NCBI GenBank assembly: GCA_018818165.1
Contig: JAHISP010000004.1
Location: 1-62,972, forward strand
Source of the DNA: Bacteroidota bacterium
GTDB lineage: Bacteria; Bacteroidota; Ignavibacteria; Ignavibacteriales; Melioribacteraceae
Length of the DNA: 62,972 nt
Direction of reading: 5' to 3'
Part shown: one piece after another, positions 9,724 to 19,237 of the stretch
Position numbering within the stretch: the stretch's first letter is position 1
How the letters are laid out: each line of letters starts with the position of its first letter
Program-made: the position numbers and the translations under genes
The notes under the pieces: model-generated
Told to the model about the DNA's origin: nothing
Seen by the model: the letters and a program-made list of their open reading frames with translations, nothing else
Databases searched by the model: none

Positions 9724-12486
9724 TTAAAAAACAATTCCCAGTCCAATCTTTATTTCTCTCGGAGGTGAATACATCGATGGATCACGTATCGCATCATAAA
9801 TATTATTGTAATTACTCTTAAATGTTGAAATTTCAGTAGGTCTAACTATTGCGGAATATGCTCTTCCTGTTGTTTCGTTTACTCTTACTTCATTTAATTG
9901 GTCAAGTAAGTTATATACAGAAAGTGTTATTCTAGTTTTTATATTTTCAATTAATTCAATATCATAATGAGCTTTTATATCAATACTCATTGTAGATGGT
10001 TTATGTTCATTATTTGGATATAAAGTTTGCTTAGAAAGCGGACTTTCTGGAATAGGAGTATAAGTATATGCTAAGCCAGAATTTAAATATCCAGTTAAAT
10101 TTATACCATAATTTTCTTGTGTAAAACCAACAGTAATATTAAACGTATGTCTTTGATCCCACTCAAGCGGAATAAGTTTTGGAATCTCATCCAAACTTTC
10201 ACCCGCTCTTGTAAAGTTTGATGTAGGATTATCCGCGTTTCCTCTTGTAAATTGTAAAGTGTAGTTACCTAAAAATGAAAATGGTCCAACGAAATAATCA
10301 AATTTAAGTTCAAATCCCTTTACGTTACCATAATCTTTATTACTAAATAATCCATATTTAGTTTGATTATAAGTTGTAAGAATTATTGCGCTTTGTAAAT
10401 CATAAATATCTCTATAGAATACATTCAATTCGAGACCCATTTGCGGCATTATCTCCTGCCATATACCCATTTCGTATTGAACCGTTTTTTCTGCCTTTAA
10501 ATTTGGATTACCTAACACAATTTCGTAATCCCCTGAAGGAATTAAGAATCTGCTATTTTGATAAAGTGCATATAATGGTGGCATTTGGAAAAAATGTCCA
10601 TAACTAAAATGAAGAACAGCTGAAGAGCCTAATGTATATGAAAGACCAAATCTTGGGCTAACCTGAGATTGTGCCTTTGCATTTGGATAAGTCGACATTC
10701 GTTCAGGATTATCAGGAAAGGATGATTGATTAGCCGGATTTCTATATTGCGAAGGATATGTTGTTTTGGAATCAAATAAATCAAATCTTAATCCAAAATT
10801 TAAGACTAAATCATCATACTCCATTTTATCTTGAATATAGGTGGAAAATTCAACAGGTTTTTTGTTATAGGAATCTGAAAAAACTGAGGAACTTAAAATT
10901 TCAGGTTCAAAAGGATTGAATTGAATTTTTTCCTTTGCCGTATCGTAATAAAATTCATCTAATTCACTTGAACCATATTTTTTATCTCTTACAATAACAT
11001 TATCTTTTGATAAATCATACTTTGTGAACATTGCTCCAGTTTTAATACTATGATTTTTATTTATTTGCCATGTTAAGTCATATTTTATACTGAGATCATT
11101 CAATTCAATATTTTCATATCCTAAATCCTGTCCTCCCGAAATAAATCCACCAGCTCTGGAATTATAGTTAGTTGCAACATATCTCGAATCAAAAGGATCC
11201 ATATATAAATAATTTTCATTCTTTGTTTTTTTATAAGACAATTTGAGATCATGAAACATGCTATTTGAAAGTACATGATTCATTTGGAATAAAAATAAAT
11301 CACTTTTCTCGTAGTACGTTCTCCTACCATCTGGTTTATATTTATAATTGTGATTATAATTTTGATATTCTTTATCATTCATTGTGTACATTAAGGAAGT
11401 TTTTAATCCAGGGAATGGTCTAAAAGTTAGTTTGCCAATAAATGAAGAATTTTTATCTGATGCCATCGGCACATAATCGTAATCACCCGTAGCTTCGGAA
11501 TAATATTTTGAATTATTAATAATCGCATCCCATTTGGTTGCAGTCTCACCTAATTTTTCAGCGTTTGAAAAGTTTGAATAATCATCAACGTTAAACCTTC
11601 TAATACCGTTCAAATATCCCTTATTATTTTGATATCTAAAATTTGAATAAAAAGTTATATAGTCTTTATAAACTGGTCCTTCTAATTGAAATTTATAATC
11701 TTGGTTGCGAGTTACATCACCAGCATCAGACCCTATAAATATATCACCATTACTTGTTATGTAGTTTGATAATGAACTTGAAAAACTACCATGAAAATCC
11801 TTAGAACCTTCTTTAGTAACAATATTTACTATACCGCTCATAGCTCTTCCATATTCAGCATTAAAAGTTCCAGTAATAATTTCTAAATCTTGAACTGCTT
11901 CTGTTTCAATAGAAACACTATTACCCGATCTATTAAATCCTTCCGTAACTGAAACACCATCAACTAGATAAGAGACTTCAGTAAGTCTTCCACCACGAAA
12001 ATGTCCATCAACTACTCCAGCCTGCATACCTATAACATCGCCTACATTTTCTACAGGAAGCTGCTTAATTTGGTCAGACGAGACGTTTTTAATTGAACTT
12101 GTTTGATCTTTTCTTTTTGATACTGCTTCCACAGAAACTACAATCTCTTCTAATTCTAAATTTTCCAGCGACAATTCACCATTAACAGTTGTTGTTCTAT
12201 TTACAGAAACTTGAATATCTTTGTAAATTACTGGTGCGTAACCCATCATGGATATTTTTACATTATATTTACCAGGCGAAATGTTTATAATAAAATACTC
12301 TCCGTCATAGTCACAAGCACCACCCATCGTTGTACCTTCAATTAAAACATTTGCACCCACAAGTGGTTCACCTGAATCTTTATCAACAACTTTACCCGAA
12401 ATTTTACCTGTTGTTTGCCCAAAAGCAAGTTGTCCAAACAAAAGAAGAAATATAATTGTCAATCTGATATTCATTACTTTATACAT
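9724..12486 (-). CDS. TonB-dependent receptor with carboxypeptidase-regulatory-like N-terminal domain
   Basis: 920 aa. A signal peptide ends LAFGQ. Residues about 26-115 form a CarboxypepD-regulatory-like domain (GKISGKVVDKDSGEPLVGANV, GEYFIINISPGKYNVKISMMGY). A candidate TonB box (EEIVVSVEA) precedes a plug domain (LPVENVGDVIGMQAGVV; RGGRLTEVSYLVDGVSV) and then a 22-strand-type barrel ending in IKIGLGIVF with a terminal Phe. It imports a large ligand across the outer membrane using TonB energy. It is the first gene of an operon with the PorV-like, FnIII and SurA-like proteins. There is no SusD neighbour and no anti-sigma/ECF pair; the upstream operator at 12629 suggests control by the Nudix-type regulator instead. 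Confidence 0.9.
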   Translation of the reverse strand: MYKVMNIRLTIIFLLLFGQLAFGQTTGKISGKVVDKDSGEPLVGANVLIEGTTMGGACDYDGEYFIINISPGKYNVKISMMGYAPVIYKDIQVSVNRTTTVNGELSLENLELEEIVVSVEAVSKRKDQTSSIKNVSSDQIKQLPVENVGDVIGMQAGVVDGHFRGGRLTEVSYLVDGVSVTEGFNRSGNSVSIETEAVQDLEIITGTFNAEYGRAMSGIVNIVTKEGSKDFHGSFSSSLSNYITSNGDIFIGSDAGDVTRNQDYKFQLEGPVYKDYITFYSNFRYQNNKGYLNGIRRFNVDDYSNFSNAEKLGETATKWDAIINNSKYYSEATGDYDYVPMASDKNSSFIGKLTFRPFPGLKTSLMYTMNDKEYQNYNHNYKYKPDGRRTYYEKSDLFLFQMNHVLSNSMFHDLKLSYKKTKNENYLYMDPFDSRYVATNYNSRAGGFISGGQDLGYENIELNDLSIKYDLTWQINKNHSIKTGAMFTKYDLSKDNVIVRDKKYGSSELDEFYYDTAKEKIQFNPFEPEILSSSVFSDSYNKKPVEFSTYIQDKMEYDDLVLNFGLRFDLFDSKTTYPSQYRNPANQSSFPDNPERMSTYPNAKAQSQVSPRFGLSYTLGSSAVLHFSYGHFFQMPPLYALYQNSRFLIPSGDYEIVLGNPNLKAEKTVQYEMGIWQEIMPQMGLELNVFYRDIYDLQSAIILTTYNQTKYGLFSNKDYGNVKGFELKFDYFVGPFSFLGNYTLQFTRGNADNPTSNFTRAGESLDEIPKLIPLEWDQRHTFNITVGFTQENYGINLTGYLNSGLAYTYTPIPESPLSKQTLYPNNEHKPSTMSIDIKAHYDIELIENIKTRITLSVYNLLDQLNEVRVNETTGRAYSAIVRPTEISTFKSNYNNIYDAIRDPSMYSPPREIKIGLGIVF

Positions 12487-12628
12487 TATTATTAACCTTT
12501 AATGATATTTATCATTTTATTTAGCCAACTAATACAATTAACAAAATTATTATTCCATGATAACACTTGGAATCTTGATACATAAATATAATTATCTATT
12601 GTTAAGTAATTATTAACTCATTATTATC

Positions 12629-12649
12629 TTACTGTAACCAATACAATAA
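12629..12649. promoter_or_regulatory. Operator copy upstream of the TonB-receptor operon
   Basis: Arms TTACTGTA and TACAATAA with spacer ACCAA; one mismatch to the consensus. It lies 143 bp upstream of the receptor start, in the 178-bp gap after the preceding gene. A separate imperfect GTTAA/TTAAC palindrome at about 12601-12616 lies between it and the gene. Confidence 0.6.
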
Positions 12650-12664
12650 CTTATTAATTAAAGT

Positions 12665-13171
12665 CTACTGCATGATTAATTTTACAAAAACTGGTTTCAT
12701 TTTTGCCCCTTGTTTTTTACCATTCACAGCATCAACCACTTCAAAATCGAATCCATTTTTTCTTTTATAATAACCAATCCAATAAGGATATTTTATAAGA
12801 GAAATAAGTTTAATATCTATTGAAACTAGATTGGCTCCTTTACCTTTTTGTACCATTAACATTGCAGTAATGGCACTTTTTGCAATTTTTGATGCCTGAG
12901 ACTCAGTTAAAATCAGTTTTGTATGTTCATCAGATTCATTTGTAAACTTTAAATGTTCTTTTTGAACAAAAGCATATTCACCTGATAAACCATCAATACA
13001 AATGTGTTGAATGATGATTTTACTCTTTAATTTTATCTCAACCTTAAATAGAAAATAGGATAAATGAAGAAGCTCAATATTATTTACCAATTTTTTACTT
13101 GAAAAAATGTTATCCTTTTTTTCAATTTTTTTTACAGCCGAATTACTATCTATTTTTGCTAATACCTTCAT
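12665..13171 (-). CDS. Hypothetical protein with conserved-looking C-terminal YPYWIGYYKR segment
   Basis: 168 aa, no signal peptide or membrane segment. I do not recognise the family. The C-terminal third (KYPYWIGYYKRKNGFDFEVV, then DAVNGKKQGAKMKPVF) has the compact aromatic/charged look of a conserved domain. The first half is Lys/Ile-rich. The start overlaps the end of the preceding small membrane-protein gene by 4 bp (ATGA-type), so it is translationally coupled as the last member of the inositol-dehydrogenase/NAGLU/symporter operon. A role with the symporter is a guess from position only. Confidence 0.6.
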   Translation of the reverse strand: MKVLAKIDSNSAVKKIEKKDNIFSSKKLVNNIELLHLSYFLFKVEIKLKSKIIIQHICIDGLSGEYAFVQKEHLKFTNESDEHTKLILTESQASKIAKSAITAMLMVQKGKGANLVSIDIKLISLIKYPYWIGYYKRKNGFDFEVVDAVNGKKQGAKMKPVFVKLIMQ

Positions 13172-13389
13172 TTGTTAATTTTATCTTCTGAATTATTTCT
13201 AGAAATAAAAACTGAACCAACACCAGAGAGAATAAAGAATATAGAACAAATAAGATTAACAATTATTCCTTTTTCGGAATCTGTATAAAATATCGCAATT
13301 ACTAATGTTAATCCAAAAGTAAAAAAGAAAATACTTATTAAAGAAAAAATATTGTTCTTTGGAAAATATTTTGAAATAAATTTTTTCAT
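13168..13389 (-). CDS. Small two-helix membrane protein
   Basis: 73 aa from the ATG at 13389. An upstream in-frame start exists but would overlap the previous gene; the chosen ATG follows a GCGGAAAG ribosome-binding stretch located after that gene's stop. Two hydrophobic segments (about residues 17-35 and 44-62) suggest an inner-membrane protein. Function unknown; it lies in the symporter operon. Confidence 0.65.
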   Translation of the reverse strand: MKKFISKYFPKNNIFSLISIFFFTFGLTLVIAIFYTDSEKGIIVNLICSIFFILSGVGSVFISRNNSEDKINK

Positions 13390-13402
13390 AGTCTTTCCGC
13401 TC

Positions 13403-13612
13403 TTAGAAATAAGAATATATACCAATCATAAAAATTGTTAAAATCATAATCCATATTTTTAGGTTTCTCCAAGGTTTAACATCAACAGCACCTTGATAAA
13501 TATATTCTTTCTTAAGGAACAAACTAAATATCAGTGGCGCTAAAAATGCACATAATATAAATGTTTTAGCCACACTCAAATCAATTCCACTTAGCCAATC
13601 AAAATTAAACAT
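13403..13612 (-). CDS. Small membrane protein downstream of the symporter
   Basis: 69 aa starting at ATG 13612, preceded by GGAAG about 7 nt away. An earlier GTG at 13627 overlaps the symporter stop and is less likely. Two hydrophobic helices surround a KKEYIYQGAVD loop. Short membrane proteins of this size often follow SSS-family symporter genes and may be accessory subunits. Function not shown. Confidence 0.7.
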   Translation of the reverse strand: MFNFDWLSGIDLSVAKTFILCAFLAPLIFSLFLKKEYIYQGAVDVKPWRNLKIWIMILTIFMIGIYSYF

Positions 13613-13623
13613 TGTAATCTTCC

Positions 13624-15156
13624 TCACTCCACTTTCGATTTCAATCTATCTTGCAATTTGTCATCTTTCAATACCAACCCATAAACTAAACCGATTAAAT
13701 CTTCTATTGGTTTTGGTTTAGTAACTGCACTTACTAATAAAGTTACAATAACCGAACCCAGAAAACTCCACCATGAGATATATAAAAATGGATCATCAAT
13801 TGTAAACAGTTGAGCTTTGAAGAAATATAAAATTCCAGAAAAAACAATTCCCGAAATTAATCCCCAAAATCCGCCCCACTGAGTAATTCTCTTGAAAAAT
13901 ATACCAAGCATCAAAACTGCAAATACTGGGCCTTGCACAAATGAATTTATTGTTTGAACATAGACATAAATACCCGGAAACTGGGCACTTATTGGTGATG
14001 TTATTACTGCTAATATTAGAATGAGTCCGGTAACATACCGTCCAACAATTAAATAATGTCTATCATCTGCATCTTTTTTAATAAATAATTCATAAATATC
14101 TTTAGTCCATACGGTAGCTACCGAATTAACAATTGCACTTACGCTAGACATTAAAGCTGCTAGAAATGCGGCAAAAACAAGCCCGGTTAATCCGGGTGGT
14201 AAGAGTTCTATTATAAGTTTAGCGTAAACACCATCACCATCTTTCACATTTGGGAACAAAACAACCGCAATTAAACCAGGAACAACAACAAGTATTGGGA
14301 TAAGAACTTTTAGAAACGCTCCAAATATCATACTTGCCTTTGCATTCCATTCATCTTTTGCACCCAAGGATCTTTGTATTATAACTTGGTTACCAATAAA
14401 ATATGCGGGTGCTAGAACAAATGTTAGCCCAAATAATATACCAGTCCATGGATAAGGTGTATTTGCTTCAGGAGAAACAACTAACTTAAAATGATTTGCA
14501 TATTCTGGTCCCATTGCCGATATTTTTTCAAACAGAGCACCGACACCACCAATTTCCCAAAAACCTAATACCAAAATAGCCATGCTTCCAATTATCATAA
14601 TTACTACCTGAATAACATCAGTCATGACAACAGCTGATAAACCTCCAGTAATTGTATATAGACCAACAATTACAACTGTTAAAATAATAGATAGCATTAT
14701 TGGCCAACCAAGCATTTCTTGAAGTAAGACTCCCGTTGCCCATAAAATAACACCAAGTGTAAAGGCAATAAATAACAACCATATTATTGCACTTATTGCT
14801 CTTAAATAAATATTATATCTTCTACCTAAATATTCTGGAATTGTATATACACCAGCTCGCCAATAATATGGAATAAATACCAATCCAGCTAAAATCATTG
14901 CTGGTACTGACCCAATCCAATCAAAATTCGCAACAACAATTCCATATCTATATGCTTGCCCAGTTAAACCTACAAAATCCACCGCTCCAATGTCAGTTCC
15001 AACAATTGAAATAGCAATTGCCCAGAACGGCAACAATTTACCAGCTAGGAAATAGTCTTCGGATGATGAAATATACTTTTCGTAATAAAGTCCAATAACT
15101 ATTGTACCGGCTAAATAGAGAAGTATTATTAAATAATCAATACCTATTAGATTCAT
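13624..15156 (-). CDS. Sodium:solute symporter (SSS family)
   Basis: 510 aa with about 13-14 transmembrane helices. Family features visible: SSSEDYFLAGKLLPFWAIA near residue 30, TDIGAVDFVGLTGQAYRYG (Na+-site helix), TIPEYLGRRYN near residue 105, and ALMSSVSAIVNSVATVWTKD around residue 330. It lacks the hallmarks of the acetate/proline branches and resembles the SGLT/SMIT-like sugar or inositol branch, which would fit the inositol dehydrogenase and alpha-GlcNAcase in the same operon. The substrate is inferred from context. It begins 68 bp after the NAGLU gene. Confidence 0.85.
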   Translation of the reverse strand: MNLIGIDYLIILLYLAGTIVIGLYYEKYISSSEDYFLAGKLLPFWAIAISIVGTDIGAVDFVGLTGQAYRYGIVVANFDWIGSVPAMILAGLVFIPYYWRAGVYTIPEYLGRRYNIYLRAISAIIWLLFIAFTLGVILWATGVLLQEMLGWPIMLSIILTVVIVGLYTITGGLSAVVMTDVIQVVIMIIGSMAILVLGFWEIGGVGALFEKISAMGPEYANHFKLVVSPEANTPYPWTGILFGLTFVLAPAYFIGNQVIIQRSLGAKDEWNAKASMIFGAFLKVLIPILVVVPGLIAVVLFPNVKDGDGVYAKLIIELLPPGLTGLVFAAFLAALMSSVSAIVNSVATVWTKDIYELFIKKDADDRHYLIVGRYVTGLILILAVITSPISAQFPGIYVYVQTINSFVQGPVFAVLMLGIFFKRITQWGGFWGLISGIVFSGILYFFKAQLFTIDDPFLYISWWSFLGSVIVTLLVSAVTKPKPIEDLIGLVYGLVLKDDKLQDRLKSKVE

Positions 15157-15224
15157 AAGAATTTCAATAATTTTTTATATTGTAAAATCAATTTATTATC
15201 TAGTAACTCTACAAAAAGAACTTT

Positions 15225-17393
15225 CTAAATAAAATATTTATTAAGTAAAGTTTCTGCTAAAAGGATGGAATTTTCACCATTAGCATCCTCAAATTCATCA
15301 TTTTTGTTGGACCATTCTTCAGCCCAATCAAGTGTTTTTTTCTTAAAACTAATTTCATCAAATTCTTTATTATGCAATAAACAATCTCTTTGAAACTCTA
15401 CAAACATCTTCCATCTGGGTAAATAATAATCTTTAATCAAACCACCCCATTGTTTATTGGCATAGTCATGAAATTCATGAATCTCGGGTGAACTCCATAA
15501 TGTAATTTGTCTTCTTGCGTTCCACTCAAGCAATTTTAAATCATGATGATCTTTTGCTTTTGCCTTAGCTCCATTTAGCCAAGTGCCTAATGAAAATCTC
15601 TTATTTGATGAAAGCATATTATCCAAATCTTCAAATAGTTGGAATAACCTATTCACTATTTGATTGAATGTGGCAATCTCTTTTTGTTTAATTGATTGAA
15701 CTAAATCAACGTACATTTCATTAGCAAGATTAGCACAAATCTGTCTTGTAATATCAACAATATCATGTACATAAGTTTCTGAATCTGATAACTCATTTTT
15801 ATCTTTTAATAGCAATTGTAAAGCTTCAAGAAGAACTTTATTGCTATAATACATTTGAGTTGATCCATTAGAACCAGCTTTCTCAATGGTTAATGATGGA
15901 TATGCACAGATTATTGTTTCTAAAGGAGGATAAGATTTAGGACCACTATAAACAGTAGTCAATAAATTTTTCCAAGCATTCTTAATATTATTAGAACAAT
16001 AGCCATATCTTCTACATGCAAAATCAAATATCCAATTTTCCAGATTATTTATTTTGTTTCTCCAATTCATTTCTGCTAACAAATCATAGATTATTGGATT
16101 ATATCCTATTCCTTCAGGTGCAAAACCAATTCCAACTAATTTGCCTTTATTTGGATGTATTAGTGCTTTTGGAATTTCATTTGCTATTAATTCTAATTTA
16201 CCACCTAAACCAGATCTTCCACCAAAATTATTAATAATATTCCAAACCCATGGGTGACCATGAAATGCATTTGTTTTTTTCCATTTCGGTTCAGAATCAC
16301 AATATAAATCTAGTATAATAACATGATTTTCATCTAATATATCAATGTTTTCGTCTCTAATTGACCAACTTTGCAATACCCAATGAGATTGACTATCAGC
16401 ATATAAAAGTCCTTCTTGGATTCCTTTATATATCCTATTTAAATAATTGCTGTTCTCATTTGGAGATTCAATTTCATGGAAAACATCTCCTGCAAAAAAG
16501 TGATAGTTTCCATACAACTTTGTTTGTTCTTGAATAAACTGCTTACTCAATTCTTTGAACAAAGGTTCAGCTGGATCTAGAAAGTAAACTCCTTCGTAAC
16601 CATACCAACCAGGTAACTGATCTATTTTTGCATTTGGATACTTTTCTTTAAAATATTTTGGAACTCGTCCAGTAAAAGCTTGTAGTGCTGGCGTAATTCC
16701 TAATTCAGTTAATCTATTTATTATTTTCTTTTGTAACTCTTTTTGATCATCAATCCAATTTTGAGTTGTAGGTCCACCCCAACCATCAAAATTACCCAAC
16801 CACCCCCACGCTAAATAAGCTGGACCAGGTAAAAACTCAAATATTTGCTGCTCAGAAAAATTGTGTGCTCTCATTAAATTTTGCCATACAGCCTCTTGAC
16901 CAACAATTGCAAGGGCAAGATTTATTCCATGCAAAGCCATCCAATCAATTTCTCTTTCCCACCTTTCCCAGTTCCACCAGGGCATAGAATAACTAAACGT
17001 ACAATAATTGAGATAATATCTAAAATCAAAATTTGCTTTATGCGCAATCTCCTCAACTGGTAAAGGTAATTCTTTAGGTAACTTTAATTGGTCACCTGTC
17101 CATGAAATATGGCAATTACAATAATATTTTAGATACCAATATAAACCAGAAGCAATGGAAATTGGATTATTAGCTTCAATTTCTATTAATCCAGCATTAC
17201 TTCTAATATGAAAGTAATCTTTTTCTGTATTATTATTAATTGTAACTAAGAAGCTATTGTAATAATCAGGTAGAATTCTCTTAATTAATTCTTCAGCAGA
17301 TTTAACATTTTCTTCTTTATTATCAATTTGAATTTTGTCGATATTACTCAATGCAAAGTCTCCAGTTTTTCCTTTCTCAAAATGTTGGACCAT
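15225..17393 (-). CDS. Alpha-N-acetylglucosaminidase, GH89 (NAGLU family), apparently cytoplasmic
   Basis: 722 aa, covering the whole NAGLU family. The N-terminal domain is followed by the TIM-barrel landmarks SYSMPWWNWERWEREIDWMA, GINLALAIVGQEAVW, FLPGPAYLAWGWLGN and GRVPKYF. The two catalytic carboxylates match family positions: Glu307 in AGDVFHEIE and Glu427 in IGFAPEGIGYNP. GH89 removes terminal alpha-GlcNAc (heparan fragments, mucin caps). There is no signal peptide, unlike secreted bacterial GH89 enzymes, so the substrate must be imported. The start overlaps the acetyltransferase gene by 17 bp. If the true start were later the protein would still lack a signal, since the first hydrophobic run belongs to the folded domain. 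Confidence 0.93.
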   Translation of the reverse strand: MVQHFEKGKTGDFALSNIDKIQIDNKEENVKSAEELIKRILPDYYNSFLVTINNNTEKDYFHIRSNAGLIEIEANNPISIASGLYWYLKYYCNCHISWTGDQLKLPKELPLPVEEIAHKANFDFRYYLNYCTFSYSMPWWNWERWEREIDWMALHGINLALAIVGQEAVWQNLMRAHNFSEQQIFEFLPGPAYLAWGWLGNFDGWGGPTTQNWIDDQKELQKKIINRLTELGITPALQAFTGRVPKYFKEKYPNAKIDQLPGWYGYEGVYFLDPAEPLFKELSKQFIQEQTKLYGNYHFFAGDVFHEIESPNENSNYLNRIYKGIQEGLLYADSQSHWVLQSWSIRDENIDILDENHVIILDLYCDSEPKWKKTNAFHGHPWVWNIINNFGGRSGLGGKLELIANEIPKALIHPNKGKLVGIGFAPEGIGYNPIIYDLLAEMNWRNKINNLENWIFDFACRRYGYCSNNIKNAWKNLLTTVYSGPKSYPPLETIICAYPSLTIEKAGSNGSTQMYYSNKVLLEALQLLLKDKNELSDSETYVHDIVDITRQICANLANEMYVDLVQSIKQKEIATFNQIVNRLFQLFEDLDNMLSSNKRFSLGTWLNGAKAKAKDHHDLKLLEWNARRQITLWSSPEIHEFHDYANKQWGGLIKDYYLPRWKMFVEFQRDCLLHNKEFDEISFKKKTLDWAEEWSNKNDEFEDANGENSILLAETLLNKYFI

Positions 17394-17907
17394 TTAAGTT
17401 AATCAAACCACTTGGCCATTCAACATCAGAAATATCTTTAATCATGGCATCTTTAATAATTTCTACTTTCCATTCTCCAGAAATATGGTCTAGATATTTT
17501 ATTGTATTATCAATTGTCTTATACCCACTTGAACTATATACATTAGTATCTCCAAACAGCATTGAAAATATGTAACCATTTTTAATGGAAAAATTATGCG
17601 CATGCGAAAGCAATAATTTAACAAATCCTTTACCACGGTGATCTGGATGAACACACACTTCGGCAATTCCGCCAATAATTAGTTTAGTTGTTTCAGTATT
17701 TATTTCTTTTTTGTGCAGTGCAACGTGTCCAATAATTTCATTATTATTTTCTAAATACCAACGATATTGTGGTAGCTCCTTAAAATATCTCTGTTTATTA
17801 AATATTGGCTGATCTGCAAAACAGATTGAGAGAATTTCAATTAACTTATTGTTCATCTCAATATCTACATCCGCATCCAAAATAAATTTAACTTCGTGGC
17901 TATTCAT
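17377..17907 (-). CDS. GNAT-family N-acetyltransferase
   Basis: 176 aa. The acetyl-CoA-binding signature is clear (VCVHPDHRGKGFVKLLL, the Q/RxxGxG/A-type loop), preceded by the IIGHVALHKKE strand and followed by FSMLFGDTNVYSSSGYK, the usual GNAT C-terminal Tyr/Gly region. No signal peptide. It lies between inositol dehydrogenase (12 bp upstream) and NAGLU (17-bp overlap). In lysosomes terminal GlcN must be N-acetylated before NAGLU can cleave it, so acetylation of a GlcN-terminated substrate is an attractive but unproven role. Confidence 0.8.
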   Translation of the reverse strand: MNSHEVKFILDADVDIEMNNKLIEILSICFADQPIFNKQRYFKELPQYRWYLENNNEIIGHVALHKKEINTETTKLIIGGIAEVCVHPDHRGKGFVKLLLSHAHNFSIKNGYIFSMLFGDTNVYSSSGYKTIDNTIKYLDHISGEWKVEIIKDAMIKDISDVEWPSGLINLNGPTF

Positions 17908-17919
17908 AATAATAAGTAC

Positions 17920-18936
17920 TTAATTAATTAGAGAATTCAATTTAATTGGTCTATTTTCTTGAAGAGATTTTTTTGCAGCAAGGGCAATTTTTACAGCATT
18001 TAATCCATCATTTCCATTTGCAAGTATTTCAGAATTATTGACTAATGCATCTACGAAAAGTTTCATTTCTTGGAAATATGATTCAGTGTATCTATCCATA
18101 AAGAAATTTAGAGGTAAGGAAGAATGTTCACCAGTTTCATTAATATAGACATGATTCTCAGCTTTATTATTGTTAATATAAATCATCCCTTTAGAACCAA
18201 ATATTTCTATTCGTTGATCATATCCATAAATAGCCTTTCTACTGTTATCTATAGTCCCAATGGCACCATTTTCAAATTTTAACATTGTAACCGCTGTATC
18301 AATATCACCCGCATCTCTAATACCTTCATCAATTAAAACCTCACCCATCGAAAATACTTCTGTTACTTCCGAATCCACAATATATCTAGCCATATCAAAA
18401 TCATGAATTGCCATGTCCAAAAATAATCCACCAGATACTTTTATATAATCTTTACAAGGTGGCTCAGGATCTCTACTGGTAATTTTTAATAAATTCGGAT
18501 TACCAATTCTACCTTCTTTAACCATATTCTTCACTTTTAAAAAGTTGGGATCAAATCTTCTATTAAATCCCACCATCATTTTTACATTATTTTCCTCAAC
18601 AACTTTCAGCGTTTCACTTATCTTTTCTATGGTTAAGTCAATTGGTTTTTCGCAGAATATATGTTTCCCTTTTTTAGCAGCATCAATTATAATTTTGGAA
18701 TGAGTGTTAGTTGGTGAACATATTATAACAGCTTCTATTTCAGAATCATTAATTATTTCTTTATAATCAATTGTATATTTAGGTATGTTAAATTGTTTAG
18801 CTACTAATTTTGCTTCGTCTACATTTATATCAGCAATAGTTTTAATCTTAACTTGTGGAAGTTTGTATGCAATACTTTCTGCATGAACTTTCCCAATTCT
18901 ACCAGCCCCTATAATTCCAATTTTAATATTTTTCAT
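17920..18936 (-). CDS. iolG: Inositol 2-dehydrogenase (Gfo/Idh/MocA family)
   Basis: 338 aa. The N-terminal Rossmann domain has IGIIGAGRIGKVHAE (residues 7-20). The catalytic set of IolG is present: Lys97 in CEKPID, and Asp174 with His178 in FLDMAIHDFDMARY, the K-D-H arrangement known from Bacillus IolG. The segment SRDPEPPCKDYIKVSGG is also characteristic of this subfamily. It oxidises myo-inositol (or a close cyclitol) with NAD+. It is the first gene of the operon continuing into GNAT, NAGLU and the symporter, and is divergent from the Nudix-type regulator with operator copies between them. No other iol genes lie in the window. Confidence 0.85.
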   Translation of the reverse strand: MKNIKIGIIGAGRIGKVHAESIAYKLPQVKIKTIADINVDEAKLVAKQFNIPKYTIDYKEIINDSEIEAVIICSPTNTHSKIIIDAAKKGKHIFCEKPIDLTIEKISETLKVVEENNVKMMVGFNRRFDPNFLKVKNMVKEGRIGNPNLLKITSRDPEPPCKDYIKVSGGLFLDMAIHDFDMARYIVDSEVTEVFSMGEVLIDEGIRDAGDIDTAVTMLKFENGAIGTIDNSRKAIYGYDQRIEIFGSKGMIYINNNKAENHVYINETGEHSSLPLNFFMDRYTESYFQEMKLFVDALVNNSEILANGNDGLNAVKIALAAKKSLQENRPIKLNSLIN

Positions 18937-19116
18937 CTAAATTGAGCTCCTAACTCTATTAGAAATTATCTCGTATTTTAAATATAAATTTTTTAGAATT
19001 CCGTTCAAGATATTTTTCATTGTTTAATTTTAAATATTAGCCTTAATAGTTTATTTTTTTTTATATAATGTTATTCAATTTGGTATTTTGCATAATATTA
19101 TTTAATTTCTAGTTAC

Positions 19117-19137
19117 TTAATGTTATTTTTACAATAT
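19117..19137. promoter_or_regulatory. Weak operator copy in the iolG/regulator divergent region
   Basis: Arms TTAATGTT and TACAATAT with a 5-bp spacer; the left arm has two changes. Its centre is 40 bp from the strong copy at 19157. Confidence 0.35.
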
Positions 19138-19156
19138 CTATTCCAAATATACATAC

Positions 19157-19177
19157 TTATTGTAAATTATACAATAT
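19157..19177. promoter_or_regulatory. Strong operator copy between iolG and the regulator gene
   Basis: Arms TTATTGTA and TACAATAT, spacer AATTA. The 301-bp divergent intergenic region 18937-19237 holds this site and the weaker one; the rest is A/T-rich with no gene visible. The position is suited to both autoregulation and control of the iolG operon. Confidence 0.65.
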
Positions 19178-19237
19178 TATTTTTGGAACTCATTTGAACG
19201 TAATATTTATTTAAATAGTTTACGCTCTAAGAAATTT

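Noticed and set aside
15178-15201. TATTGTA half-site before the symporter gene.
   Set aside because: The second arm does not match, and the gene is already within the iolG operon.
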